From assembly GCF_033807575.1 (NCBI RefSeq), contig NC_084707.1:25259888-25323887 (forward strand): a DNA stretch of 64,000 nt, in the 5' to 3' direction. Position numbers and translations under genes: made by a program. Source of the stretch: Cydia pomonella (Eukaryota > Arthropoda > Insecta > Lepidoptera > Tortricidae). Under the pieces are notes generated by a model, which had not been told where the DNA came from, searched no databases, and saw only the letters and a program-made list of their open reading frames with translations. Positions 11,690-21,500 of this stretch are shown here, in pieces; the first letter of the stretch is position 1, and each line of letters begins with the position of its first letter.

Positions 11690-12052
11690 TCATCCATTGG
11701 AAGGACGTGCACCACCTGAGCTGCCGCTGCAATAGTCAGGCCTCCATGCCGTTAATTCCGGAAAGACGCAGGACCTCAGAGTTGGGAACATGGTCCTGCC
11801 ACTTGATCCTGAGTATAGACCGTAGACACCTCAGGGGGTAAGTGTCCAGTTTCTTTATGACTGTTTTGTAGAGGCACCGTCTCTGCTCCATATAAAGTGA
11901 TAGGAATGATTAGCGCCCTGTAGGCGCTAATTTTTGTCTCGAGCTTGAGTTCATGGGACCTCCAGACGCGACCTGTGAGTCGTCCGAAATTAGCAGCGGC
12001 GTTGGCGATACGTGAAGGTATCTCTGAGGCCAGGTTGTTATCACACCGGATA
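11690..12052 (-). mobile_element. LINE reverse-transcriptase C-terminal relic (RTE-like)
   Basis: Minus-strand frames give IANAAANFGRLTGRVWRSHE, LETKISAYRALIIPITLYGA and then, after frameshifts, RCLRSILRIKWQDHVPNS and SEVLRLSGINGMEA. These are consecutive blocks of the thumb/C-terminal region of an RTE-like reverse transcriptase (strand exchange, LYG-E, ILRI-W). Several frameshifts and stops make it dead. It meets the next LINE piece head to head at about 12055. Confidence 0.75.
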
Positions 12053-12061
12053 CCTAAGCCC

Positions 12062-12184
12062 TGCTACGTGTACACGTTCAACGCAGCTGGCCAACTTTAT
12101 CGTCATGCGTGCAATAGAGTATTTAAGAGCAAGTTCGACCTGGCCAGCCACATTAGGGCTCATGCTAGACAACGTCCATAATGT
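12062..12184 (+). mobile_element. LINE ORF2 terminal zinc finger
   Basis: Plus-strand frame reads HACNRVFKSKFDLASHIRAH and stops. C ... H-x3-H spacing and the context (a LINE piece on the other side) point to the terminal finger of a LINE ORF2. It is in opposite orientation to 11690-12052, so the two come from different insertions or from an inversion. Confidence 0.6.
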
Positions 12185-12261
12185 TCATTTAGGGTCGCCG
12201 TCGAAAACGATGAGGAGGACTAGACATAACACTTCACAGATTTTAACATTTTATAAAAACG

Positions 12262-12400
12262 TAATGGCCAATTCGAACGTACAGTGATATCAGAATGCCA
12301 TTGACTTGCCTATACATGTATTGGTGTGGGCGAGATGCCCGATAACTAAATGATGATATCATTATAATATCATTGAGCGTACCCGCTCAAATTATAAACA
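12262..12400. repeat. Half of a GGCCAATTCGAACGTAC MITE
   Basis: Contains GGCCAATTCGAACGTACAGT and the following ATGATATCATT-type block shared with 45780-45905 and 51891-52377. No right terminal repeat was found. Confidence 0.5.
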
Positions 12401-12717
12401 TTCCTTTAGTTAATGCTTATTCATACAAGTGTGTTAGCGTGTGTGTGATCTTTGGAAAGTAAATGCGGCTTTATTTATTACCTTGCAATCAGCCTCAGTG
12501 GAAGAATTACTGGTACCTATACAGTTATTATTTCAATGAAATGTTTTCTCATAGTATGTGACAAGTAAGTAATTTGATATAAGTAATTGTGTTGATTAGT
12601 TTCTTTAAGTGAAAGTGAGGAATGGAGGGAGACGAAGCTTCATTCTAGCATTAACATTGATTACTCTCCGGTATGTGTCTATATCTTTCTCCAAATGTAA
12701 AACAAGTTATTAATCAA

Positions 12718-12841
12718 TGAAGATAAATCCCACCCCACATCTTTGCAAAGTCAAGCTAAGCACGTGGGTATAAAAACGCTTCGTATCAAAATGTAGGTTT
12801 GATATACTTATATGGCTTATGTGGAGTGGGATTTATCTTCA
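12718..12841. repeat. Hairpin MITE, 124 bp
   Basis: Ends are inverted repeats: TGAAGATAAATCCCACCCCA at the left, and reverse complement TGAAGATAAATCCCACTCCA at the right. Non-coding interior. Confidence 0.8.
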
Positions 12842-13336
12842 TCTGCAGAAGTCGGCAGCAGTACACGAGCACGCTACGCACGGAATGACGTCACTTATAC
12901 ATGCGTGACCTGAGGGCCTACCGCGAACCACGTTCGACGTGTTACCTCTCTTTATCCTCTCTTTATTTATTGATAAAGACAATACTTACGGACGGAATGG
13001 CAGATCCTCCAACGCGCACGGTTCCTATGTATAAGTTACTGTATGGTATACTAAGGTGCTAGTGGTGCACTCTGGCGGCAGAACATTGCAGTAATACTCC
13101 CTATTGAATATACCGCTGACGTATATACTTACTTTACTCTTTGTCACTGACATATGATAGAACTTTCGTGAAAAAATAAGTATAATTATAACAAGCATTA
13201 GTTTTTCTTTTTTTTTCAAGCTTAAACACTATAAGTAATTTAAGGCTTATAATAAATAAAACAAACAATAATAGCGCTTTCGCTGCTACTCCTACAGTAC
13301 CTATTTTTCAATAAGGATGGGTATGGATTACCGTAG
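12842..13336. other. No gene recognised
   Basis: 12842-12960 is GC-richer and resembles dispersed repeat sequence (GAACCACGTTCGACGTGT, itself partly palindromic). The rest is AT-rich. Confidence 0.35.
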
Positions 13337-13612
13337 TAGATAAATAAAATAAAATAAATAAATAAATATTATAGGACATTATTACACAAATTGATTAAGT
13401 CCCACAGTAAGCCTTATTGTGTTGAGGGTACTTAGACAACGATATAATATAATATATAAATATTTATAAATACTTAAATACATAGAAAACACCCATGACT
13501 CGGGAACAAATATCCATGCTCATCACACAAATAAATGCCCGTACCAGGATTTAAACCCGGGACCATCGGCTTCATAGGCAGGGTCACTACCCACTTGGCT
13601 AGACCGGTCGTC
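13337..13612 (-). mobile_element. SINE family A, full length
   Basis: Reverse complement starts GACGACCGGTCTAGCCAAGT (A-box region), then GTAGTGACCCTGCCTATGAA, a B box GGTCCCGGGTTTAAATCC, a body with ATGAGCATGGATATTTGTTC and CTCAACACAATAAGGCTTAC, and a TATTTATTTATTT tail. Other copies: 22835-22910, 29958-30190, 47595-48365 (split) and 49330-49468. Confidence 0.85.
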
Positions 13613-13700
13613 AAACCGGCAGCGAGATTTGGCGTTTTAAGGTTATAAGTTTTTTGCATGAAATAAATAAAATGAAATGAAAGAAATTGTATGGAGATGA

Positions 13701-13844
13701 CATATGTGACGATCCACGGTAAAAGGTACCTTATGGCGGTTGGCGCTTACGTTGCATAGCATGGCATTAGTATTGGAGCGTCGTAAATAACAGCGTAAGC
13801 GCCAACCGCCATAAGGTACCTTTTACCGTGGATCGTCACATATG
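13701..13844. repeat. Hairpin MITE, 144 bp
   Basis: About 50-bp arms, nearly identical in inverted orientation: CATATGTGACGATCCACGGT at the left, and reverse complement of the right end the same, continuing through AAAAGGTACCTTATGGCGGT on both arms. The ~42-bp loop is unique. Near-perfect arms imply a young insertion. Confidence 0.9.
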
Positions 13845-13861
13845 ACAATATGACACGGTAC

Positions 13862-14410
13862 CCATCCTGTTTGAAAATACTTTACTGAATGTTAAATATG
13901 ACCTTTTTATTTATCGTTTATCAGATGACGGTGATGATATATAAGTACTTGCGTTAAGATACCACCTATTCAAAATATCAGAATATTGTACCTATTTATT
14001 GTACATATGTACGTTTAAATAACAAAACTATGATCAAAATGCCTAAAATTATTAATTTATAAAAATACTTACTTAACTTCATTTTGATTCAAAATTGAAG
14101 ATTGAGATTTTTTTATTATTATTATTGGTTCGCCAACAATTGTTTACACTTTGTAAGTTATAAATACAAACGTTTTGACTATTAACACTAAGCGTAACAA
14201 TTACTTATAGGTAAACACCACATGCATGAATTTACAGTAAATATGTTTTTTTTTTAAATTACATTTACACGAGATGTACTCAAAATAGGACAACATCAGG
14301 CTTCTTTTCTGTACATCAAAACACAACGCTCTTTTTCAATCTGTCAACATATGCAAGCAACGCCAACCTTAAATACCTAAAGCTTATGTCGTTGACACAA
14401 GTGTTACAAA
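13862..14410. other. No gene recognised
   Basis: AT-rich sequence with a TTATTATTATT run; nothing assignable. Confidence 0.4.
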
Positions 14411-15225
14411 TGTCAGTTCAGCACCAATAATGTACTAACTCCTCATACAATAAAAAATACCAAAACGCAATGTGCGGTTGCTGGAGAGCATGACGTTTCA
14501 AATGCTGCCTGTCTGCTCTAAAAGATTAGTTTCAAGGAAACGCATTTCTGTTGAAAAATAGTAAGGTTATGGAAAATAAAATAGATTATTTCCACTTTAC
14601 ATATTTATTTCAATAAACACATTAATCATGCTCTACGATATTATTTAAAAATTAGTAATTACTAATAATATAATAAACTATCTTTAATTATATAATAATT
14701 AATATTAAACCATCACGTATAACAGTAAAGCTGCAATCCCAATAGTCGCTCTGCTGCGAGGGAAGAGCTTTCTGTTCGGTGTTGCTTATAGAGACACAGA
14801 CAGACTATACTTGCCGCAAAACTAACTGGCCACTAAGATAATAATGCTATCTCCTTTACCCTTGTTAAGACCAACCAAGAGTGAAAGAGATGGCATTATG
14901 ACCTGACTCGCCACTTAGTTTTACGCCAAGTATAGACACAGAGATAATGTGACGATATTTTACAAATAGCATTTCTGATTTATGATGGAATTCATGTTTC
15001 ACAAAACCTAGTAAATATATCAAGACTCTAGATGACCCGTGGCAAAATACTCAACAAATCTTAAAGGATAATATTGATATCATATTGTATGATGGAATTG
15101 CTAGCGCTTATTTGCGAGCGCGCTGCGAATCATGGCAAAGTCGTGTCATAATTAAAATCAGCGGCGTCGGGATGGCGGTTGAACCTCCGGAATTTCAATA
15201 AAATATATATGAACATATTGTATCT
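14411..15225. repeat. Duplicated block A, unit 1 copy
   Basis: Aligns by eye with 28680-29465. Shared landmarks in order are CAAAACGCAATGTG, GAGAGCATGACGTTTCAAAT, TGTTGAAAAATAGTAAGGTT, TATTTAAAAATTAGTAA-type sequence, AAAGCTGCAAT, GCTGCGAATCA and CCTCCGGA-TTT. It marks the distal end of the tandem duplication that carries the two ommochrome-binding-protein-like genes. A third partial copy is at 30290-30440. Confidence 0.75.
14805..14935. repeat. Hairpin MITE inside block A
   Basis: Inverted ends CTATACTTGCCGCAAAACTA and, in reverse complement, CTATACTTGGCGTAAAACTA. Missing at the equivalent place in unit 2 (about 29110-29150), so it inserted after the duplication. A half copy is at 54095-54203. 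Confidence 0.75.
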
Positions 15226-15349
15226 ATAGGCCAAGCAATAAGAAGGTATAGAGGGAAATGCTTGGAACACAATTTTTGAGTCCGTTACTTTGTTTGGACT
15301 AGGAGGTGAACCGTAGCCCTTGAACCGGCGAGAGAATGGGCGATTTGAA

Positions 15350-15955
15350 GGTCCGATTTTTGAGTTCACAACTTCAGAGGGTAATTTATTCCAGGCATTT
15401 ACTATTCGGTTTGCAATAAAGTTTTTGCTGATATTTGTTCTATGCTTTGTTGTTACTAGTTTAAGATAGTGTCCTCTTTGTGCGCGTGTTTGGACTTCGA
15501 GTGAAGAGGTCGCTTAGTTCTGAACAGTCGTAGTATCCGTGAATTATTTTGAACGTCTCGATCAAGTCGCCACGTTCACGCCTTTTTTGTAGTGTTGACA
15601 GGCCCAGCTTGACAAATCTTTCCTCATACGAAAGTGACTTTAACTGCGCGGGAATCTTAGTAACTATCTACGCTATCTACGCTGCACTCGCTCGATCATA
15701 TCAATATCTTTTGGAAAGTATGGATTCCATATTTGTAAACCATATTCCAGAATTGGTCTTATGTAGGTCTTATATATTTTAAGCATCTTTTCGGTGGTGA
15801 GAATACGAAAAGCTCTTCTAATTATGTAGATTATAGAGTTGGTTTTTTTTACCATTTTTGAAATATGGGGTTCCCACTTGAGATCGTTGGATATAATGAC
15901 TCCCAGGTCTTGTCGGGTCGTGGCTCCTGCTAACTGTACATTGTTTAATTTTTCG
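15350..15955 (-). mobile_element. LINE reverse-transcriptase C-terminal relic (jockey/CR1-like)
   Basis: Minus-strand blocks in order: LAGATTRQDLGVIISNDLKW, then KTNSIIYIIRRAF, IYKTYIRPILEYGLQIWNP, KDIDMIERVQRR, a frame break with stops, SYEERFVKLGLSTLQKRRER, GDLIETFKIIHGYYD, and after another frameshift TNISKNFIANRIVNAWNKLP. These are the classic C-terminal blocks of jockey/CR1-group reverse transcriptases. At least two frameshifts and in-frame stops make it a dead 5'-truncated copy. It is absent from unit 2. Confidence 0.85.
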
Positions 15956-15987
15956 GTTTTTCACTTATAACTTAGAAAATTAGTATT

Positions 15988-17061
15988 TTAGCGACATGAC
16001 TACTAACACAAAAAGTAGCTATCTTGAATAGTTTTCGAGATATCCTCTCGTGAAAGTTTTTTTTAGGGCTCTCAATTTTATCTTGATATCTACATAAGTG
16101 AAGCTACTACGCCATGCTTGGTATCGTTTTCGTAAAAATCGGGAATGCCAAATTTATTTCTGGTACAGTCAGCGTCAAATAATTCGTAGCAGTCAAAGTG
16201 GCCAAATAGTTCGGTTCACCATACTAAATATATGGTGTACCGAACTATTTGGCCACTTTGACTGCTACAAAGTATTTGACGCTGACTGTACAACATTGAC
16301 ACCATTCCTAAGTAAAAACATATAAACTTGAAACAAATAACTTTTTTTTAAACTCCTCTTCACGCTTAAACCGCTGCACCGATTTAGTTGAAATTTGGTA
16401 TAGAGATATTTTAAGATAAGTCCCAAGACAGGACATAAGATAGATTTTATCTCAAAAAATATTCTATAAAGGTGTGAAATGGGGTGTGGCGGGAATTCAG
16501 CTTCTTCGCTGAAGCTAAAATCCTAAGGTTAATATTGTTTCATTTTAAGTTTGAAGTCATATTTGGTATCATTTTCAACCAAATCAAAGATGTAGACCAT
16601 TCCATATTTCATCTAAATCGGTTCAACGGTTATTGATTCCCCATACAAACTTCTATCCCACTTTTCACGCCCTCAAAAGATGATTTTCGTTATAAAAACG
16701 ATTATTTGTCCTGTTCCGGGACTCAACTATCTCAATACTAAATTTCAACGAAATCGGCTCAGCGGTTTAAGTGTGAAGAGGAGTTAAAAAAAAGTATTTT
16801 TAAAAAAAATGTTTTTACATCGGACTGGTGTCAATCTGATACCATAAATAAATTCAGCACCCTCGATTTATACGAAAATGACACAAAACAGCTTAGTAGC
16901 TTCATTGATGAAGATATCAAGACAAAATTGAGAGCCCTAAATTAAGTTCCAAGAGCGGATATTTTATAAAGTAAACTATACAAGATATCGAAAAACTTGG
17001 CTAAATAAAACTTGTAAAAGAATTATCAACTTTCATTTTGTATAAGAAGCCATGTCGCTAA
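15988..17061. mobile_element. Foldback element with long inverted arms
   Basis: The left arm starts TTAGCGACATG and the right arm ends CATGTCGCTAA. Arms of roughly 250-350 bp match in inverted orientation, including AGGGCTCTCAATTTTATCTT versus reverse complement AGGGCTCTCAATTTTGTCTT, and a CTCCTCTTCACGCTTAAACC-type block in both. Arms are diverged, so it is old. The left arm is interrupted by a 129-bp MITE (16163-16291) that the right arm lacks. No transposase is seen in the centre. Confidence 0.8.
16163..16291. repeat. GTACAGTCAGC hairpin MITE, nested copy
   Basis: 129-bp near-perfect hairpin, ends TACAGTCAGCGTCAAATA / reverse complement TACAGTCAGCGTCAAATACT. Nested in the left arm of the foldback element; the opposite arm is a natural empty site and indicates insertion at TA. 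Related copies: 17474-17602 (same length) and 44630-44860. Confidence 0.9.
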
Positions 17062-17186
17062 GAGGATGGCGGGTGGACCTCAGCGAATTTCAACGAAATA
17101 TATATAAATCTATTGTACGTTCTGTGTACCTCAGTGTACTTAGTATTGAAAGTTCCATTTTTCCGTTTCAAACTTGTCTGGGGAGT

Positions 17187-17335
17187 CCGGCGACCTTCGT
17201 GCGGGATAATATTTCGCACGCGGCTAAGTCTGTCAATCCAACGGGGAAATGCAGCGAGCGTTCTGGGGACGATGCCCTAGGAAACACTATTAGGTTTTAG
17301 AGACGAGAATTACTAATGTGCATATTTTGTAAATA
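17187..17335 (+). mobile_element. LINE ORF C-terminal relic (IQRGNA family)
   Basis: Plus-strand frame reads FRTRLSLSIQRGNAASVLGT then MP-stop. The same terminal peptide (ISIAIQRGNAGSILGTMP) ends the LINE fragments at 30897-31131 and 55555-55762, so this is a third, more diverged member of that family. Confidence 0.65.
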
Positions 17336-17473
17336 ATATGTTGTTGAAGTAAATAGTTTTTCGGTTTTTCGATTATATTTCAGAAACTATGCGTGGGCGT
17401 CAGGTTGGCGGCAGGACCAAATATTCAACGAAAAAATCGAAATTAACATATTGTACCTCTAGTGTACCTCAGT

Positions 17474-17602
17474 GTACAGTCAGCGTCAAATACTTTGTAG
17501 CAACCAAAGTGGCCAAATAGTTCGGTACACCATATATTTAGTATGGTGTACCGAACTATTTGGCCACTTTGACTGCTACAAAGTATTTGACGCTGACTGT
17601 AC
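17474..17602. repeat. GTACAGTCAGC hairpin MITE
   Basis: 129 bp, the same family and length as 16163-16291. Inverted arms TACAGTCAGCGTCAAATACT on both sides with a short AT loop. Confidence 0.9.
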
Positions 17603-17741
17603 CTTAGTCAAAATATGTGGCTTGGCCGTTTTGTTACTACAAGAACTTGTATAATAAAAAATAATGAATATTTTTTTCACCTTATGCCCATGGGACAGTA
17701 GCAAAACGGCCAAGCCATACCTATATTTTGACTAAGCTGTA
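17603..17741. repeat. Second hairpin MITE, abutting the first
   Basis: Left arm CTTAGTCAAAATATGTGGCT and right arm reverse complement CTTAGTCAAAATATAGGTAT, followed on both arms by GGCTTGGCCGTTTTG. It starts at the base where the previous MITE ends. Confidence 0.8.
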
Positions 17742-18532
17742 GAGTTTGTGAAGTAGGGCTTGTAGAATTAGAAGCTTGGCTCTACGAGAGTTCTGATAAC
17801 TTTTTAACAGTGCGAGCCGTATGGTTTCGTCTTGGCAAGATTTTACATGAAAATGTTTTTGATGGGATCTGAATATCCATAGAGCAAAATGGGAATTACG
17901 TTTGTGAGGAATGTCGGTTTCGCGCCGTCGTCTACTTTCCTCTCAACACATTCACCGCTGAGCTACGATCGTAGCCAATAACATAGGTTTCCCGGTATGT
18001 AGGGGAAATTCTTCGTAACGGCAAAATGACAACGTGGCATGATTATCGCTAAATGGTTAAATAAAAATCTGTTCACCTCTCTAGAATAAGCTACGCCCAA
18101 AATTATCTCCAATCGCGAACCGGACGTCAGGTTAGTAGGTGGAACTTTTTTGATCGTTGCTCATTCTAGGGAGACGTGCACGGATTTTTATTAACCTTTT
18201 CGACGCCGTGTCAAACACAAAAGCTGTCATTCGGACGCCACGTCACCGAAGTGTCAAAACTGAAAATGAAATTTATGCATATGAACGTAGGTCTATGTTG
18301 CTATGTGGTCTGTGACGGATTAATCCGTCTTTGGCGTTGAATTTGCGGTGCCAATATATACGTCGTTGGCGTCCAAAAGGTTAAACATACACAAAGATAC
18401 ACTAAAGGTATAATTTAGTCACATTTGAGTGCTAATATTCGATCCACTCGCCATCCTGACGCTCGCTCATCAATATCAATGCCAAGTTGTAAAATTGACT
18501 ACCCATTATTTACTGACGGCCGTGCACTAGTT
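17742..18532. repeat. Gene 1 3' flank, duplicated with 30690-31287
   Basis: From about 17920, sequence aligns with the flank of gene 2 (GACGTCAGGTTAG, GATCGTTGCTCATT, GGATTTTTATTAA, CACTCGCCATCCTGACGCTC). 17820-17890 instead resembles 34985-35060 in inverse orientation. On the minus strand this holds the likely 3' UTR of gene 1. Confidence 0.7.
18187..18192 (-). promoter_or_regulatory. Candidate poly(A) signal AATAAA, gene 1
   Basis: AATAAA on the minus strand about 340 nt past the gene 1 stop codon. The equivalent hexamer is kept in unit 2 at 30844-30849, in GGATTTTTATTAA (plus strand) in both. Conservation supports use, but nearer variant signals are possible. Confidence 0.4.
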
Positions 18533-21500
18533 TTATGGTTCTTCGTAGCTGACTCGCCGGGTTTCACTTTGGAGCCGGGGCAACACGCAAGTCCTATTCT
18601 TGGGCTCTGGCACCCACTTGGCCACTCTGTTATTGGCATCACGGAATACTATCCTGTTTTTTTGGTCGAACACAAAGTCCTTTAATAAGGCAGATCGATA
18701 AGTAGCATACAATGTTATGGATTCATTTTTTGTGTTATATTTAAGAATTATCTTGTAAGATTGATGTGCTAAAAATACATTCTCGTTTTTATTTGAAGAT
18801 AGCGTATATTTTCCTGTGCCAATTCTAGCAATTCTGTCATTAACTCCGAAAACAGCTCCGCGGTCGTAAACAGTAGAATTGGTTACAAATACGAAACTAT
18901 ACGGTTTATAAATAGCTATATCTTCAAGTACGTGGTCAATACCGAAATGGTTATAAATGGAAAAAGTAGGGGTGTTGTTTATTCTTGGCCATGTCGTATA
19001 ACAAAATAAACCTTTTCTAATTTTATCTATGAAACATGCCTTTGGTTTGCTCCATCGATCAGGGTGATAGACCATTTTTTCTGGAAAAGTATAGCCACTA
19101 TAATGCTCTTCTGCTGTTATGTTATTATTAAATATATAGTAGTATAATGATCCATTTCGTACTTTTGTACCAAAATACAAAATCGACGTGTCTTGGTCGA
19201 TGCACATTCCACTAGTCCTTATCCTATGAACCAGCCATTGCGATTGATTATGTAAAAACATGCCTATGTTCCAGCTTTCGTTAAATTGTAGATAAAGAAT
19301 GTTATTCCTCCGGTCTATAGCTAGTTGATCAGTTATATTTCCACTGATGATGTGTTTACGTGTGTAATATTTTCCTTCGATACAGGCTTCGAATTTGGTG
19401 TATCGTAGTCGCAGGTTGCCCGTCAAAACACCAATCATAATCACCGTCAGAGTCAGCACGTATATCTTGCATACTAGAAAAAGAAAGGATTGATTTTACT
19501 AACATACTTCAAGAGTTTTTGAAGCAGGATTTGAATTCTTCCGAATTCTTATATTTGGACATCTCTATTAAAAGTTGTATCGTGTTGTAAGTAGTTAAAA
19601 AAAGTGGCCAATGACGTTTAAAAAAAAACTACTTACTAGATCTCGTTCAAACCAATTTTTGGTGGAAGTTTGCATGATAATGTACATCATATATTTTTTT
19701 TAGTTTTATCGTTCTGTTATTTTAAAAGTTACGGGGGGACACACATTTTACCACTTTGGAAGTGTGTAAACCTCAATATCATTTTTAAAGACTTATCCAC
19801 ACGTAAATTTATTGTTTTTCTTTTTATATTTTTGTGTGAAAATCTTAATGCGGTTCATAGTATAATTCTTATAGTTTCGGAAAAAATTGGCTGTGACATA
19901 AACGGACAGACAGATGGACATGACGAATCCATAAGGGTTCCGTTTTTTGCCATTTGGCTACGGAACCCTAAAAAGGGAATTTTTATATTACTTCTACTCA
20001 GAAACACTACCTTTGTCTATTCTTCCCGCGAAAAAACTATGTCCGACTAATGTTTTTGGTAAATTGATTAGATTTTTAATACAGCCGTCTATGACCCTCA
20101 TTTTTTTTTTTCTTTTTTTTTATTGTTAAAAATATTTACATGACATTACAGTTGAACCAATGCGTCACGAAACTTAGACTAACAGCAATAATAATTATAA
20201 GTATTAACAATTATAAAACAATAATGGCACATTAACAAATTAAATTGGAACAGTTGAGCACCTAGCATCCATCGCCTCACAGAATCTCAAGCATTCACTA
20301 TACACTGCCGCCCATCGCCAAGCAAATAGATCGCATTCAGGCGTCGATGCCAGGAGCGCATTGAGCAGTGAGAGGGCGCGGGGCAGCGGCGAGTTCCTGC
20401 GCGATACGGTGCGCGCCGGCATAAAACAGGCATTAAAAATGTATGATATCTTGAACTCACTATTGTTTCTCGTATTAGTATTAAACAATCTCGTGATTCT
20501 GAGTGGAAATTATAAAAATGTCTACATCTATAGATGCAAGTTGGGGGTACAACTTTAAATAGAAATACCCATTTATATGCATGATACCAATTTCCGGAAA
20601 ACGGCTGGAATATGCAAGAGCGATAGAGAACAGCGAGAACTATAACTTATCTGCTTTGGCTAAAGGTTGACTGGTAGAGAATGCTTCATGGCATTCAGTT
20701 CGCCTTTTGTACAATGTGTTCTCCTTTGCGCAAAAAATAAATAGAGAGGCAGATATTTGCAGGGTGTTCATCCTCACACCCTAGAACCCAAATGGTCGCG
20801 CACTGCGCGGTTTAAGAGGAACTTCCTCCAGCTGACGCTCCGGCTATGGAATGAGCTACCTGCCGAGGGTTTCCCGAGGGTCTACAGTATGAGGTTCTTC
20901 AAAAAAGAAGTGTACAGATTTTTAAAGGGTCGGCAACGCGCATGTAACACCTCTGGAGTTGCAGGCGTTCATTGGCTACGGTGACTGCTTACCATCAGGC
21001 GGGCCGTATGTTTGTTTGCCACCGTCGTGGTAGAAAAATAAAATTTGATTTTCGTTTTTCAAGGTAGGCAGCGTGCCGACTACAGCGTCGCTAACTGACG
21101 CGGGTGCACGGAGCGGCGCACGCACGTGGGTGTCATTGTAGGTAAAATCCGCCCCATGCGCCCGCGCCAGTTAGCGTTGCTCGTGCTATTTTTCATTAAC
21201 ACGCTTACCTACTCCGTGCACCAGCATGAGCTAGCTGAAGCCCTTAAGCAGACCAAGCTACGGTATGTTCCCGCTAGTTCAAATGGTCAAATCGGGTCCC
21301 TCTTGGAGCCATTGATGTAAGTAAAAGGGGTAGATATGTGACGTTAATAGTTGACAAAACTAAAATCTGGTCCAGCACCCACTCATTTGCAAATACTACA
21401 CACCATTATAATGTACATGTGCACAACGAGCAACAGGGATAACCAAATATAGTTAACAGTGCTGCGCAAGCGAGACCCCTATATTTTGCGTATTCCTCGA

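Noticed and set aside
18425..18685. 86-codon plus-strand frame (and its unit 2 equivalent 31139-31411)
   Set aside because: Overlaps the ends of the two ommochrome-binding-protein-like genes on the other strand; it recurs only because the locus is duplicated.
19670..20050. 126-codon frame in the gene 1 intron
   Set aside because: It runs through a GGGTTCCGT repeat and poly-T sequence and is antisense to the gene.
21126..21320. 64-codon frame with a hydrophobic start in the gene 1 intron, partly duplicated at 33040-33200
   Set aside because: The unit 2 copy does not keep the frame, so it is ordinary duplicated intron sequence.
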